The position numbers and the translations under genes were made by a program. A stretch of DNA of 59,897 bases, from the NCBI GenBank assembly GCA_016200545.1, contig JACQEO010000078.1, positions 1-59,897 on the forward strand, given 5' to 3'. Origin of the DNA: Deltaproteobacteria bacterium (GTDB lineage Bacteria; Desulfobacterota; Binatia; UTPRO1). Numbering within the stretch: the stretch's first letter is position 1; each line of letters starts with the position of its first letter. Below the pieces are notes generated by a model. That model ran no database searches and was not told the DNA's origin. It saw only the letters and a program-made list of their open reading frames with translations. Below are positions 1-11,338 of this stretch, in pieces.

Positions 1-139
1 GGTCTGCAACCCTGAAGTCGGAAATGAAGTCAGAGCGCGCCATCTCGACCCACCGACCGCCCCACCCCGATGCGGCAGCTCCGCTACCGCGTACGGGATC
101 GCTTTCGCCCTTGACCGGAGGGGGCCTTATAAGTGTTAG
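1..139 (-). other. gene-free edge with a possible partial attC site
   Basis: I see no credible gene in the first 162 bases. Read on the minus strand, GTCTAAC (139 down to 133) fits the integron core RYYYAAC and lies 24 bases after the stop codon of the TIR gene, where a cassette's attC would begin. Bases 70-95 contain a CAGCTCCGCT stretch that also occurs in the site at 1049-1203. The other end of the site would lie outside the window, so its fold cannot be tested. Tentative. Confidence 0.22.
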
Positions 140-162
140 ACCGAGACGCCCAGAACCATTTG

Positions 163-1020
163 TCAACTACTGGATTCATCCGCTTCCGGCTCAGGTGCGG
201 GCTTTACCTTCAGGTCAGAGGTAAGGAGCTCCTCAAGTTCCATCATGAGGTGCCTGGCGTGACGACCGATGCGCCCTGGACCACGCCGCATCTCGCGGTG
301 TGCGATGTATTCCAAGGGACGCATTAGGCGCCTGATCGCCGCGATCGTTTCGTCATCCGGCGTGCGCGCACGTGTGACACGGGCCAACTCCACGACGCTC
401 ATTAGCAACTCGTCCCACGCTGGGTGATCGAATTCGTGCCGTCGTTCACGGTCACTCGCGAGCCGACGTGTGAGCGCCAAGACCTCCTCGAGCAGGTCTC
501 GTTCGGAGCGGCGGGCTTCATCGTCGCTTTCGTCGCTCCCTTCAAGTTCCCTTGCGACTTGCTCTTCGAGTTTCGGCCACCACATTTCGAAGACGCTATC
601 CAAGACATCGGGTAGGAGAGCCGACTCTGCCAAGTCGCCGTTCATCATCTTGATGACCCGCTTCATCTCATCCTTTGAGAACTGGGCGGCCTGAAACTGG
701 ACCAGGGGACCCTTCACATCGGTAGGCTCCATCCCGCCGAACAAGAGTGGGCAGACCTTCGAGCGGTCCAAGTTCTTCGCGAGCGCCCCTGCTTCAAAGA
801 GAAGCCATGGAGCCTCCTGATTCTCGGGCGTAATGACAAGGAGACCAACCCGACTCCCTTCGAGCTCCTTCGCGATCTCCGAGGACCAGCGCGATCCTTT
901 CGCCACGTCATCCGGGCTGAAGTAGGGGCGCACGGCCTGAAGGACGCTTGGAAACCAGCGGCGCAGAACATCCGCTACGGCTCGACTCCGATCGCCGGAC
1001 CAGCTGATGAAGACTTTCAT
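163..1020 (-). CDS. TIR-domain protein, probable NAD-cleaving defence effector
   Basis: The 285-residue protein opens with MKVFISWSGDRSRAVADVL, the beta-A/alpha-A start of a bacterial TIR domain (about residues 1-130). The segment APWLLFEAGAL near residue 75 matches the conserved W-x3-E helix whose glutamate is the NAD+ hydrolysis residue in this family. Residues 150-285 look helical and charged and end in an acidic Pro/Glu/Ser tail; I recognise no second domain. The start has a good ribosome site (AGGAGG, 7 bases upstream). Bacterial TIR proteins usually act in anti-phage defence by depleting NAD+ or making cyclic ADP-ribose signals. No partner such as a SIR2/ThsA-like or STING-like gene is in view. 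The gene lies alone between two attC-like motifs, downstream of hisD on the same strand. The fold is well supported; the defence role is inference. Confidence 0.85.
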   Translation of the reverse strand: MKVFISWSGDRSRAVADVLRRWFPSVLQAVRPYFSPDDVAKGSRWSSEIAKELEGSRVGLLVITPENQEAPWLLFEAGALAKNLDRSKVCPLLFGGMEPTDVKGPLVQFQAAQFSKDEMKRVIKMMNGDLAESALLPDVLDSVFEMWWPKLEEQVARELEGSDESDDEARRSERDLLEEVLALTRRLASDRERRHEFDHPAWDELLMSVVELARVTRARTPDDETIAAIRRLMRPLEYIAHREMRRGPGRIGRHARHLMMELEELLTSDLKVKPAPEPEADESSS

Positions 1021-1048
1021 CCGTTGCCTCCTGGCTCCATTGCGAGCG

Positions 1049-1203
1049 GTCTAACTACAATTAGACAGTTCCGTATAATCCCGCGGACATTGCGAGCGCT
1101 TGCAACGTATCACGACGGGCCGCCGCACACGGCAAGTACGGAAACGCGCCGCAGCTCCGCTGGCTTGCCGCGTCAGTCACCGCAACTCCGCACGCTGTTA
1201 GGC
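1049..1203 (-). other. attC-like recombination site (tentative)
   Basis: Read on the minus strand, this 155-base gap segment begins with GCCTAAC (1203-1197, fits RYYYAAC) and ends with GTTAGAC (1055-1049, fits GTTRRRY). The two ends are complementary except for one position. The TIR gene starts 28 bases further on, the usual distance between an attC and a cassette gene. The length slightly exceeds most known sites, and I could not show convincing inner L-box pairing. GTCTAA/TTAGAC at 1049-1066 is also a perfect 6-base inverted repeat and could simply be an operator for the TIR gene. Confidence 0.25.
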
Positions 1204-1312
1204 TGCGAGGAATTGCAGGATACTGACGGTGTGGAGAGGCCACCCGCATGGCGGCCGAAGTATAGAGGGCGATTTCTCGGCGCTACAAGGTGACGGTTAC
1301 TAGTTTATTGTC

Positions 1313-2655
1313 TCATTTCGGATCAGGCGCCCCGAGCCGCAGCGCCATCGCGTGCGCGTGTGCATCGAGCCCCTCGAGCTGGGCGAGGCGAACGACCGCG
1401 GGCCCGAGCCTTCGCAGCGCCTGCAGACTCGCGTCGATCACGCTCGAACGCTTGACGAAATCATAGACCCCAAGCGGCGACGAGAAGCGCGCGCTCCCAC
1501 CCGTCGGAAGCACGTGATTCGGCCCCGCGAGATAGTCGCCGAACGGCTCCGGCGTGTGCTCCCCGAGAAAGATAGCGCCGGCGTGGCGCACGGACGGCAG
1601 CCAGCGCTCCGGACGCGCGACCGCGAGCTCGAGGTGCTCGGGCGCGATCCGGTTCGCAACCGCGATCGCCTCGGCGACGCTCGCGGTGACGATCGCCGTC
1701 CCGTGACGACGAAGCGCCCGCCGCGCAATCGCCCGCCGCGGGAGCGTCGCAAGCTGCATCGCGAGCTCCGCTTGCACGGCCCGTACCAGCGCCGCCGAAG
1801 GTGTCACGAGGATCGCCGCCGCCAGCGGATCATGCTCGGCCTGCGAGAGCAGATCGGCGGCGACCCATGCCGGCTTCGCGCGGCCGTCGGCGACGATCAG
1901 CACCTCGCTCGGGCCCGCGATCATGTCGATGTCGACGGTACCGAATACCAACCGCTTGGCAGTCGCGACGTAGACGTTGCCCGGCCCGCAGATCTTGTCG
2001 ACGCGCCGCACGGAGCGCGTGCCGTAAGCGAGCGCGGCGATCGCCTGCGCACCGCCGACGCGAAAAAGGCGATCGATGCCGGCGATGTGCGCGGCGGCGA
2101 GAACGGCCGGCGGCACGCCGCCACGGCCGGCAGGAGTCACACCGATCACCTCGCCGACGCCGGCGACCTTCGCCGGAATGACGTTCATCAGCACTGACGA
2201 CGGGTACGCCGCGGTGCCGCCGGGAATGTACACGCCGACGCGATCGAGCGCGCGCACCTGTTGTCCGAGCCGCACGCCGGTCGCGTCACGATAGCTCCAC
2301 GACGCTTGGCGCTGGCGACGGTGGAAGTCGCGGATGCGACGCGCGGCGAGCTCGAGGTCGCGACGTACCGTTCGCGGCAGCGCGGCAGCGGCGTGCGCCA
2401 TCGCCGCCTGCGGCACCTCGATCGTGCGCGCCGTGAGCGCGACGCCGTCGAAGCGACGGGTATAGGCAAAGAGCGCGGCGTCGCCGCGACGGCGGACGTC
2501 GTCGAGGATAGCGCGTACCGTGCGCTCGACAGCGCCGCTCACGCGCTCGCCGCGTGTCTCGAGGAGCGCGAGGCGACGCGCGAACGCGGCGCCGCGCCCC
2601 GCCACGACGGTGAGGAGTCCCGCCGCGGCCGGCACACGCCGCGCGCGTTTGGTGC

Positions 2656-2659
<4 letters not shown>
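1313..2659 (-). CDS. hisD: histidinol dehydrogenase
   Basis: HisD carries out the last two steps of histidine synthesis, oxidising L-histidinol to L-histidine with NAD+ in the cytoplasm. The 448-residue product has the expected length. The zinc and catalytic residues are visible: SQAEHD supplies Gln273 and His276, PEHLEL supplies the catalytic Glu341-His342 pair, FGDYLAG supplies Asp375, and LDAHAHA supplies His434. [13 protein letters not shown] and CGPGNVYV are family signatures. I chose the GTG at 2659 because it overlaps the murA stop as GTGA; the frame stays open far upstream, but only as a shadow of murA. It is the last gene of the rpmE-prfA-prmC-murA-hisD run. The usual neighbour hisG is absent. 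Confidence 0.96.
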
Positions 2660-3912
<1,253 letters not shown>

Positions 3913-3922
3913 CGTCCCCACC

Positions 3923-4846
3923 TCATACCGCCACCTCCGCGAGCGCCGGCGCGGCGGCGGTCGCGACGACGACGCGCGCCACGCCCGCGAGATCCGCGTG
4001 CCACGCGACATTCTCGAGCCCGGCGGCGACGAGGATCGCCGCCACGGCCTCCGCTTGCCCCGCGCCCACCTCGACGAGGAGCCGCCCGCCCGGCGTCAGC
4101 TGCGCGACGGCACCGGGAACGAAAGCGCGATAGGCCACGAGTCCGTCGGCGCCGCCGTCGAGTGCGAGCGCCGGCTCGGCGCGCACTTCGGCGGCGAGCG
4201 TCGCGAGCTCGGCCGTCGGCACGTACGGCGGGTTGCTGACGATGACGTCGAAGCGCGCCGCCGGATCGAGCGCCGACGTCCACGAGCCGACGACGACTGT
4301 CACACGGTCGGCGACGCCGGCCTCGCGCGCGTTGGCGGCGGCAACGGTGACGGCGGCGGGTGAGACGTCGACCGCCGTCACGATCGCCTGCGGCAGCGCA
4401 CGCGCGAGCGCGATCGCGAGCGCGCCACTGCCGGTGCCGAGGTCGAGGATACGGAGCGGCGGCCGCGCGCCGCCGTCGGCGTCGCTCACGTCGGCGACGG
4501 CGACGAGCGCGAGCACACGCTCCACCAGGAGCTCGGTCTCCGGCCGCGGAATCAAGACGTCGGGAGTCACCGCGAGCGCAATCGACCAGAACTCGCGCCT
4601 GCCGGTGAGGTACGCGACCGGCTCGCCGCCAGCGCGCCGGCGCACGAGCTCGCGGTAGGCGTCGATCTCGCGCGGCGCGAGCGGCTGGTCGAAACGGAGA
4701 TACACACCGACGCGATCGATCGCGAGCACCGACGCCAGCAACACCTCGGCGTCGAGGCGCGCGTTCGCGACGCCGCGCGCGGCGAGAAAGTCGGCGGCGC
4801 GCTGCAGGTACGCGAGCGTCGTCCGCGGCTCCGTTGCGCTGCTCAT
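3923..4846 (-). CDS. prmC: release factor glutamine methyltransferase
   Basis: PrmC (HemK) methylates the GGQ glutamine of release factors RF1 and RF2 using S-adenosylmethionine. The 307-residue protein shows an N-terminal helical domain (about 1-90), then a Rossmann methyltransferase with the SAM-binding DLGTGSG at 135-141 and the substrate-glutamine motif NPPY at 205-208. It begins one base after the stop of prfA, which encodes its substrate; this pairing is very common. The extreme C-terminus is alanine-rich and poorly conserved. Confidence 0.96.
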   Translation of the reverse strand: MSSATEPRTTLAYLQRAADFLAARGVANARLDAEVLLASVLAIDRVGVYLRFDQPLAPREIDAYRELVRRRAGGEPVAYLTGRREFWSIALAVTPDVLIPRPETELLVERVLALVAVADVSDADGGARPPLRILDLGTGSGALAIALARALPQAIVTAVDVSPAAVTVAAANAREAGVADRVTVVVGSWTSALDPAARFDVIVSNPPYVPTAELATLAAEVRAEPALALDGGADGLVAYRAFVPGAVAQLTPGGRLLVEVGAGQAEAVAAILVAAGLENVAWHADLAGVARVVVATAAAPALAEVAV

Positions 4847-4847
4847 C

Positions 4848-5912
<1,065 letters not shown>

Positions 5913-5933
5913 TAGGACGTCGCCCCCGTGCGG

Positions 5934-5991
5934 CGCGCGCTACGCGCGCGTCCTCCGATGGGCGTCGGCGCGCGAAGTGAATTCGCGCGCC
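5934..5991. repeat. two GC-rich hairpins between rpmE and prfA
   Basis: Two inverted repeats lie in the 114-base gap. GGCGCGCGAA (5967-5976) pairs perfectly with TTCGCGCGCC (5982-5991) across a 5-base loop, and GCGCGC (5935-5940) pairs with GCGCGC (5944-5949). Neither has a T-run on the minus strand, so they are not classical terminators. They may limit read-through from rpmE, stabilise the 3' end of its mRNA, or be a dispersed repeat. Confidence 0.4.
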
Positions 5992-6026
5992 CCCCGGTCG
6001 GCCGATCACGAGCGACGGGCGTGGCG

Positions 6027-6248
6027 TTACTGCTTGGTCGCGGTGGTGGGAGTGCTGCCGTACTTGCGACGGAAGCGCTCGACGCGCCCGGCGGTGTCCA
6101 CGAGCTTTTGCTTGCCCGTATAGAAGGGATGGCAGGCGGAGCAGATCTCGACGTGGAGACCCGCGACCGTCGAGCGCGTCTCGATAATGTTGCCGCACGC
6201 ACAGGTGATCTTCTCCGGCTTGTAGGCCGGGTGAATGCCTTCCTTCAT
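6027..6248 (-). CDS. rpmE: ribosomal protein bL31, zinc-binding form
   Basis: This 73-residue large-subunit protein starts [11 protein letters not shown] and carries four zinc-ligand cysteines as CACGN and [10 protein letters not shown]. That is the C+ form of bL31, the one normally displaced by a zinc-free paralogue during zinc starvation. I chose the ATG at 6248 because GGAG lies 8 bases upstream and homologues start here; an upstream in-frame ATG adds 20 unrelated residues. It is first in the cluster with prfA, prmC, murA and hisD. The last residues are Thr/Lys-rich. Confidence 0.96.
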   Translation of the reverse strand: MKEGIHPAYKPEKITCACGNIIETRSTVAGLHVEICSACHPFYTGKQKLVDTAGRVERFRRKYGSTPTTATKQ

Positions 6249-6323
6249 GACTGCCGCTCCTTCGTGGTGGAAGGAGGAACGTATATCAACGCCGTCCCGC
6301 GGCTTCAACTACCGCCGCCGGCG

Positions 6324-6812
6324 TCACGGCGTCCGCAGACGCTCGTCGGCGATCAAGCGTACGAGGTCGAGGGCGCTGATCACGCCGCGGACGCGGTGCC
6401 CCTCGGTCACCAGCACGCGGTGCAGGTGGCGGGCGAGGAGGAGGCGGGCGACCTCGGTGATCGGCGCATCGGGCGTGACGGTCACAACCTCGGTCACCAT
6501 GATGTCGTGGACGGTGCGCGCCGCGAGCGCGGGCGCGAGGCTCGCGAGCGAGGCGACGAGCGCCGGCTCGCTCGCCGGAGCGAACTCCGGCGGGTCGACG
6601 GCCTCGGCGGCGAGGCCGGCGAGCGAGCGCTCGAGGCTGCCGGCGCGGACGAGGTCGGAGCGCGACACGTGGCCGACGAGCTCACCCGCGGCGATGACCG
6701 GCACTCCGCTGATGCGCTCGCGGATGAGGAAGTCGGCGAGGTCGATGAGCGAGAGCGTCGGCGCGACGGCGAGGACGTCCGTCTGCATGATGTCGCGGGC
6801 ACGGAGAGGCAT
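6324..6812 (-). CDS. tandem CBS-domain protein
   Basis: The 162-residue protein has two CBS motifs. The first (about 5-60) contains ARDIMQTDVLAV and ISGVPVIAAGELVGHVSRSD; the second (about 100-160) contains VHDIMVTEVVTV and HRVLVTEGHRVRGVISALDL. CBS pairs bind adenosyl ligands such as AMP, ATP or SAM and usually regulate a partner. No catalytic domain is attached, and the partner is unknown. A GTG three codons upstream is an alternative start; neither start has a clear ribosome site. It may be read with rpmE and prfA but has no obvious functional link to them. Confidence 0.85.
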   Translation of the reverse strand: MPLRARDIMQTDVLAVAPTLSLIDLADFLIRERISGVPVIAAGELVGHVSRSDLVRAGSLERSLAGLAAEAVDPPEFAPASEPALVASLASLAPALAARTVHDIMVTEVVTVTPDAPITEVARLLLARHLHRVLVTEGHRVRGVISALDLVRLIADERLRTP

Positions 6813-6896
6813 CGACCGCACGCATAGCAGGCGGCCACGGGACGAACCAAGCGTCGCGTGGCCCGGGAGTAGTGGCCCAATTTAGCTGACCCAACG

Positions 6897-6923
6897 GTAG
6901 CGGCCGGGTTTGGTGACCGCTAC
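6897..6923 (-). terminator. hairpin overlapping the antitoxin stop codon
   Basis: GTAGCGG (6897-6903) and CCGCTAC (6917-6923) form a 7-base stem around a 13-base loop, and the right arm includes the antitoxin stop codon. There is no T-run after it, so Rho-independent termination is uncertain. It may instead protect the 3' end of the toxin-antitoxin mRNA. Confidence 0.3.
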
Positions 6924-7420
6924 ACGGCCTGCTTCCAGTGATTCGCTGAGAGCGCGAAGAGCTGGCGACGCGCTTTGGCCTTCCGCAGTCGTCCACTGAG
7001 AGCGAGCAGTGCGTCGCGCGTCGCCACGTTTCCGGCGGCGATGCTCGTGACCGCGCGGACGAGACGATCGCTCGTCTCGCCGAAGCTCTCCAGGCGTCCG
7101 TTCTCGACGCGTGAAAGATGCGTTCGGTCGACGCCGAGGAGCGCTGCGAACTCCCCAGCCGGAAAGCCCGAATGCTTCCGCAGAAACAGCACCTCACGTC
7201 CCGTGAGGAGCGTCGGCTTCGCGACGAGCGCAGCCGCGATCACGCGGTGGAGTTCGCCAAGACGCGGGATCTCCGTCATCGTCTTTCCGCAGTCGGTGCA
7301 CGTCCAGAGCGTGATCCCACTCAAGAGGACGTGCGGCAATCCCGACGTCACGTACCGATACGGCCGCCCCGGTGTCGTCACCTGCGCCCTCATCGTACCC
7401 TCGCAATGGGGACATTCCAT
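6920..7420 (-). CDS. MqsA-type antitoxin (zinc finger plus HTH)
   Basis: This 166-residue protein has the two-part layout of MqsA/YgiT antitoxins. The N-terminal zinc domain has CPHC and CTDC pairs (residues about 3-6 and 40-43). A C-terminal Xre-type helix-turn-helix contains REVLFLRKHSGFPAGEFA and GVDRTHLSRVENGR. In this family the zinc domain neutralises the toxin and the HTH represses the operon. The start at 7420 has a very strong ribosome site (AAAGGAGGAGG), whereas the toxin gene ahead of it has none. That favours antitoxin excess. Toxin-first gene order is the usual one for this group. Confidence 0.88.
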   Translation of the reverse strand: MECPHCEGTMRAQVTTPGRPYRYVTSGLPHVLLSGITLWTCTDCGKTMTEIPRLGELHRVIAAALVAKPTLLTGREVLFLRKHSGFPAGEFAALLGVDRTHLSRVENGRLESFGETSDRLVRAVTSIAAGNVATRDALLALSGRLRKAKARRQLFALSANHWKQAV

Positions 7421-7434
7421 GCTGCCTCCTCCTT

Positions 7435-7761
7435 TCATCGGCGCTGCGTTCCTCGATGGCGCCGCATGATCGTGATCAGAATCAGTTTCCCCGTGATCTG
7501 GACGATGAGCCGGATCGGCCGCTCTTCGACATCTGGCCCGTCGACCGCGTAGCGCCACCGGCGGCGCGCCTTGCGCGTCGCGGTGATGCGCCCGCGCCGG
7601 ATCACGTTTGCCACGTCGGTCATGTCAATGCCGCGCTCAACTGCGCGCTCCATCATGTGGTCCGAGAAGATCACGGCGCCGTCCATCCAAAGCTGCCGAA
7701 TACGTGCGATTGCGTTCCGCGCCGAAAGCGGGCGGCCAGTAAAGCGAGAGACTGACCTCAT
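7435..7761 (-). CDS. DUF4258 toxin of a type II toxin-antitoxin pair
   Basis: The 108-residue protein is basic and contains FSDHMMERAVERGI and RPIRLIVQITGKLILITIM, typical of DUF4258. This is a RelE/MqsR-like fold expected to act as an mRNA-cleaving or ribosome-associated toxin. The pairing with the MqsA-type gene 14 bases downstream strongly supports the call. There is no Shine-Dalgarno site before the ATG. An inverted repeat ends only six bases upstream, so the mRNA may have almost no leader. Toxic activity is inferred from family and context. Confidence 0.82.
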   Translation of the reverse strand: MRSVSRFTGRPLSARNAIARIRQLWMDGAVIFSDHMMERAVERGIDMTDVANVIRRGRITATRKARRRWRYAVDGPDVEERPIRLIVQITGKLILITIMRRHRGTQRR

Positions 7762-7766
7762 CGCGT

Positions 7767-7802
7767 ATGTGATCTAATGTCACATCGCCGCGTTGGCATC
7801 AA
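7767..7802 (-). promoter_or_regulatory. putative promoter and operator of the toxin-antitoxin operon
   Basis: ATGTGA (7767-7772) and TCACAT (7780-7785) form an inverted repeat with a 7-base spacer directly before the toxin start codon. On the minus strand TTGATG (7802-7797) could be the -35 box, with a weak -10 (TTAGAT) inside the repeat. An HTH dimer bound here would block the promoter, as in autoregulated type II systems. The -10 match is poor, so the promoter part is uncertain. Confidence 0.45.
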
Positions 7803-7870
7803 GAGGGCACGAAACTGCACCGCATCCGACTCGACGGCCGCGGACCGAGCTCACCGGCGCCGCGTCGGAC

Positions 7871-9364
7871 TCAGCCGCCGCTGCGGACGCGCGCGACCGC
7901 GGCCTTCCAGCCGTCGTAGAGCGCGGCGCGGCGCTCAGCGGGCATCTTCGGCGTGAAGACGCGATCGACGGCACGCACGCGCTCGAGCTCGGATTGCGTC
8001 CACAGGCCGACGCCGAGGCCGGCGAGCATCGCGGCGCCGAGGGCGGTGGTCTCGACGACCTTGGGGCGGTCGACCGTCGTCGCCAAGATGTCCGCCTGGA
8101 ACTGCATCAGGAAATCGTTGGCGGCGGCGCCGCCGTCGACGCGCAGGACGCGGATCGGCCGTCCCGCCTCCGACGCCATGGTGTCGACGACGTCGCGCGT
8201 TTGGTAGGCGAGCGCCTCGAGCGCGGCGCGCGTGACGTGGGCGCGCGTCACGCCGCGCGTGAGGCCGAGGATGGCGCCGCGGGCCTCCGGGTCCCAGTAC
8301 GGCGCACCGAGACCGACGAAGGCGGGGACGAGGTAGACGCCGAGCGTCGAGTCGACGCTGCGCGCGAGACGCTCGCTCTCGGCGGCTTTGCGCAGGATCT
8401 CGAGACCGTCGCGCAGCCACTGGATGGCGGCGCCGGCGATGAAGACCGAGCCCTCGAGCGCGTAGGTCGGCGTACCGCCGGCGCCGCAGGCGATGGTGGT
8501 GAGCAGACCGCGCGTGCTCGCCACCGGCTCGGCGCCGGTCTGCATGAGGACGAAGCAGCCCGTCCCGTAGGTATTCTTCACCGTCCCGGGCTCGAAGCAC
8601 GCTTGTCCGAAGAGGGCAGCCTGCTGATCGCCGGCGACGCCGGCGATCGGCACCGCGGCGCCGAAGAGCGCCGGCTCGCTCTCGGCGATCACGCCGCTCG
8701 ACGGCCGCACCTCCGGCAGCATACCCGCCGGCACACCGAGGAGGCGCAGCAGCTCGCCGTCCCAGGCGTGAGCGTGGATGTCGTAGAGCAATGTCCGCGA
8801 CGCGTTCGTCGGATCGGTGGCGTGCACGCGTCCGCCGGTGAGCTTCCAGATGAGCCACGCGTCGATGGTGCCGAAGACGAGATCGTCGTGCTCGGCGCGC
8901 GCGCGCGCGTTCCGCACGTGATCGAGGATCCACGCCACCTTCGTGCCGGAGAAGTACGGATCGAGGACGAGGCCGGTCTTGGCGCGCACGGCGGACTCGT
9001 GGCCGGCGGCCTTGAGCTCGGCACAGCGGTCGGCGGTGCGCCGATCCTGCCAGACGATGGCACGGCCGACCGGCGCGCCCGTCCGCCGATCCCATACGAT
9101 CGTCGTCTCGCGCTGGTTGGTGATGCCGAGCGCCGCGACCGCGGCGCCGCCGATGCCGGCGCGCCGCAGCGCTTGGCGCGCGACGCGCAAGGTGACGCGC
9201 CAGATCTCGTCGGCGTCGTGCTCCACCCAGCCGGGTTTCGGGTAGTGCTGATGGAACTCCGAGTAGCCGCGGCCGACGATCCGACCGCGGCGGTCGAAGA
9301 CGAGCACGGTCGAGCCGGTCGTGCCCTGATCGATCGCCATCACGTGCGAGCGTTTGGTCGCCAT
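7871..9364 (-). CDS. glpK: glycerol kinase
   Basis: GlpK phosphorylates glycerol to sn-glycerol 3-phosphate with ATP. The 497-residue protein is full length. It has the FGGY-family phosphate loop [18 protein letters not shown] near residue 10, [14 protein letters not shown], the family signature [14 protein letters not shown], and [19 protein letters not shown] near the C-terminus. A good ribosome site (GGAGGAG) precedes the ATG. No glycerol facilitator or glycerol-3-phosphate dehydrogenase lies nearby. cobS ends 12 bases upstream on the same strand, so the gene may be co-transcribed with cobT and cobS without a shared pathway. Confidence 0.96.
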   Translation of the reverse strand: MATKRSHVMAIDQGTTGSTVLVFDRRGRIVGRGYSEFHQHYPKPGWVEHDADEIWRVTLRVARQALRRAGIGGAAVAALGITNQRETTIVWDRRTGAPVGRAIVWQDRRTADRCAELKAAGHESAVRAKTGLVLDPYFSGTKVAWILDHVRNARARAEHDDLVFGTIDAWLIWKLTGGRVHATDPTNASRTLLYDIHAHAWDGELLRLLGVPAGMLPEVRPSSGVIAESEPALFGAAVPIAGVAGDQQAALFGQACFEPGTVKNTYGTGCFVLMQTGAEPVASTRGLLTTIACGAGGTPTYALEGSVFIAGAAIQWLRDGLEILRKAAESERLARSVDSTLGVYLVPAFVGLGAPYWDPEARGAILGLTRGVTRAHVTRAALEALAYQTRDVVDTMASEAGRPIRVLRVDGGAAANDFLMQFQADILATTVDRPKVVETTALGAAMLAGLGVGLWTQSELERVRAVDRVFTPKMPAERRAALYDGWKAAVARVRSGG

Positions 9365-9376
9365 CGGTCTCCTCCG

Positions 9377-10162
9377 TCAACGCGGCGTGAGCGCGAAGAT
9401 CGCGAGCACCAGCGCCTCGTTCACCTCGCCGATCCCTCCGAGCAGGTCGCCGGTGATGCCGCCGAGTCGCGCGTGCGCGAGGATGCGGCAGCCGATCGTC
9501 GTGAACGCGACGACGAGGATCGCCACCAGGCCGCGCGCGCCGCTGTTCGCCAGCATGATCCACAGCGCCCCCACGGTCGCGACGCCGAACTCGCGGAACG
9601 TGGTCGAGCGCACCATCGCGTGTCCGAGGCCGTCGGGGCGCGCCGGCCGCGATCCGAACCCGAGCACGACCATCGACCAGCGCGCCAGCATCGGCGCGTA
9701 GAGTAGCGCCGCCGTGCGCGTCGTCGCCGCCGGCAACGCGTCGAGGCTGCGCAGCTTCAAGGCCAGCACGAGCACGACGGCGGCGGCGCCGAAGGCACCG
9801 ATCGCGCCCTCGCGCATGATCGCGAGCGCGCGGCCGCGGTCGCCGACGAAGAGGCCGTCGGTGGCGTCGGCGAGGCCGTCGAGGTGGAGGCCGCCGGTCA
9901 GCACCGCCAGCACCGCGACGAGGAGCACGTCGCGGATCGCGAGCGGCACGATCGGCGCCGTCACGCGATCGACGAGCACGAGCGCGCCGCCGAGCGCGAG
10001 GCCGACGAGCGGAAAGAAGAGCGCGCTCTCGCCGACCGCAACCGTCCTGCCGCGGACGGGGACGATGGTGAGAAAGCGCGTCGCGGTCGCGAGCTGCGCC
10101 AGCAGCGCCGCCGGCTTGTTCGCGGCACGGCGTCGCGCTCGCGCCGCCGCGTCGGGGTCCAT
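9377..10162 (-). CDS. cobS: adenosylcobinamide-GDP ribazoletransferase (cobalamin synthase)
   Basis: CobS joins adenosylcobinamide-GDP with alpha-ribazole (or its phosphate) to complete adenosylcobalamin, in the inner membrane. The 261-residue protein is hydrophobic, with several membrane segments. It shows ATATRFLTIVPV near the N-terminus, the conserved acidic GGLHLDGLADATDGL, and GFGSRPARPDGLGHAM. I start at 10162; an ATG at 10216 would overlap cobT by 20 bases and adds 18 unconserved residues. cobT, immediately upstream, makes its alpha-ribazole-phosphate substrate. Confidence 0.94.
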   Translation of the reverse strand: MDPDAAARARRRAANKPAALLAQLATATRFLTIVPVRGRTVAVGESALFFPLVGLALGGALVLVDRVTAPIVPLAIRDVLLVAVLAVLTGGLHLDGLADATDGLFVGDRGRALAIMREGAIGAFGAAAVVLVLALKLRSLDALPAATTRTAALLYAPMLARWSMVVLGFGSRPARPDGLGHAMVRSTTFREFGVATVGALWIMLANSGARGLVAILVVAFTTIGCRILAHARLGGITGDLLGGIGEVNEALVLAIFALTPR

Positions 10163-10196
10163 GTCCCTGGCGTTCGTCGGATCGACCACAACGGCC

Positions 10197-11285
10197 TCAG
10201 CGCTCGACGGGTCCATCCGCTCCGGCGTCGCGGCGCCCGGCGACGCCGGCCGACTCGAAGGTCGCCATCTCGTCGAGGACGCGTAGGCTGGTCTCGACGA
10301 GCGCGATGCCGAGGCACGCGCCGGTGCCCTCGCCGAGCCGCATCTCGAGATCGAGGAGCGGGCGCGCGTCGAGGGCGGCGAGGATCGCCGCGTGCCCGGG
10401 CTCGGGCGAGCGGTGCGCGAAGATACAGTACGGCCGCGCCGCAGGCGCGAGGCGGAGCGCGACGAGCGCGCCGGCGCCGGCGATGAAGCCGTCGACGACG
10501 ACGAGGCAGCCGGCGGCGGCGGCGCCGAGGCACGCACCGGCGATCGCCGCGATCTCGAGGCCGCCGACCGCGGCGAGGACGTCGAGCGGGCGCGTCGCGT
10601 CGAGGTCGTGGCGCGCCAGCACCGCCGTCACCACCTCCTGCTTGCGCGCGACACCGGCGGCATCGAGACCGGTGCCCGGCCCGACGACGCTCGCGACCGG
10701 CACGCGCAAGAGCGCCGCCGTGATCGCCGCCGCCGCCGTCGTGTTGCCGATCCCCATCTCACCGAGCGCGATCATGACGACACCGCGCGCCGCCTCGCGC
10801 TCGGCGATCGCGATCCCGACCTCGAGCGCGCGTCGCGCTTCCGCCGCCGTCATCGCCGGCTCGCGCAGCATGTTGCGTGTGCCGCGGGCGACGCGCGCCG
10901 CGACGACACCCGCCGGCGGCGGCGCCGCCGTCGCGACGCCGACGTCGACGACGACGACGTCGATCCCGTGCTGGCGCGCGATGACGTTCACCGCGGCGCC
11001 GCCGGCAGCGAAGTTGGCGACCATCTGCGCCGTCACCTCCGGCGGATACGCGCTCACCCCCTCGGCGGCGACGCCGTGATCACCGGCGAAGACGAGGACG
11101 CTCTTCGTGCCGCGGCGGTCGCCGAGCACGGTGGCGGCGGTCGCGGCGAGCTCCTCGAGACGTCCGAGGCTGCGGCGCGGTTTCGTCAGCGCGTCGAGTC
11201 GCGTCCAGGCCGCGGCGCGGCGCCGCTCATCGAGCGGCGCGATCGCGGCGAGTGTGGCGTCGAGGTTCCGCGTGGGCGTCGGCAC
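10197..11285 (-). CDS. cobT: nicotinate-nucleotide--dimethylbenzimidazole phosphoribosyltransferase
   Basis: CobT activates the lower-ligand base as alpha-ribazole 5'-phosphate for cobalamin assembly. The 362-residue protein contains VFAGDHGVAAEGVSAYP, GEMGIGNTTAAAAI, VVDGFIAGAGAL, and RLGEGTGACLG, which holds the catalytic glutamate. Length is typical. The start is GTG with AAAGGATC about ten bases upstream. The gene opens the cobT-cobS-glpK run. The cell's nrdJ product, encoded later in the window, needs the adenosylcobalamin this pathway makes. I saw no cobalamin riboswitch in the short leader. Confidence 0.96.
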   Translation of the reverse strand: MPTPTRNLDATLAAIAPLDERRRAAAWTRLDALTKPRRSLGRLEELAATAATVLGDRRGTKSVLVFAGDHGVAAEGVSAYPPEVTAQMVANFAAGGAAVNVIARQHGIDVVVVDVGVATAAPPPAGVVAARVARGTRNMLREPAMTAAEARRALEVGIAIAEREAARGVVMIALGEMGIGNTTAAAAITAALLRVPVASVVGPGTGLDAAGVARKQEVVTAVLARHDLDATRPLDVLAAVGGLEIAAIAGACLGAAAAGCLVVVDGFIAGAGALVALRLAPAARPYCIFAHRSPEPGHAAILAALDARPLLDLEMRLGEGTGACLGIALVETSLRVLDEMATFESAGVAGRRDAGADGPVER

Positions 11286-11338
11286 GGCAGGCGCGATCCT
11301 TTAGCAGCTCGCGAGCCGAGCGGCCACCGCGCAGTCGA

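Noticed and set aside
11286..11338. Possible cobalamin riboswitch before cobT.
   Set aside because: The leader is too short and no B12-box-like sequence is visible; none is seen before nrdJ either.
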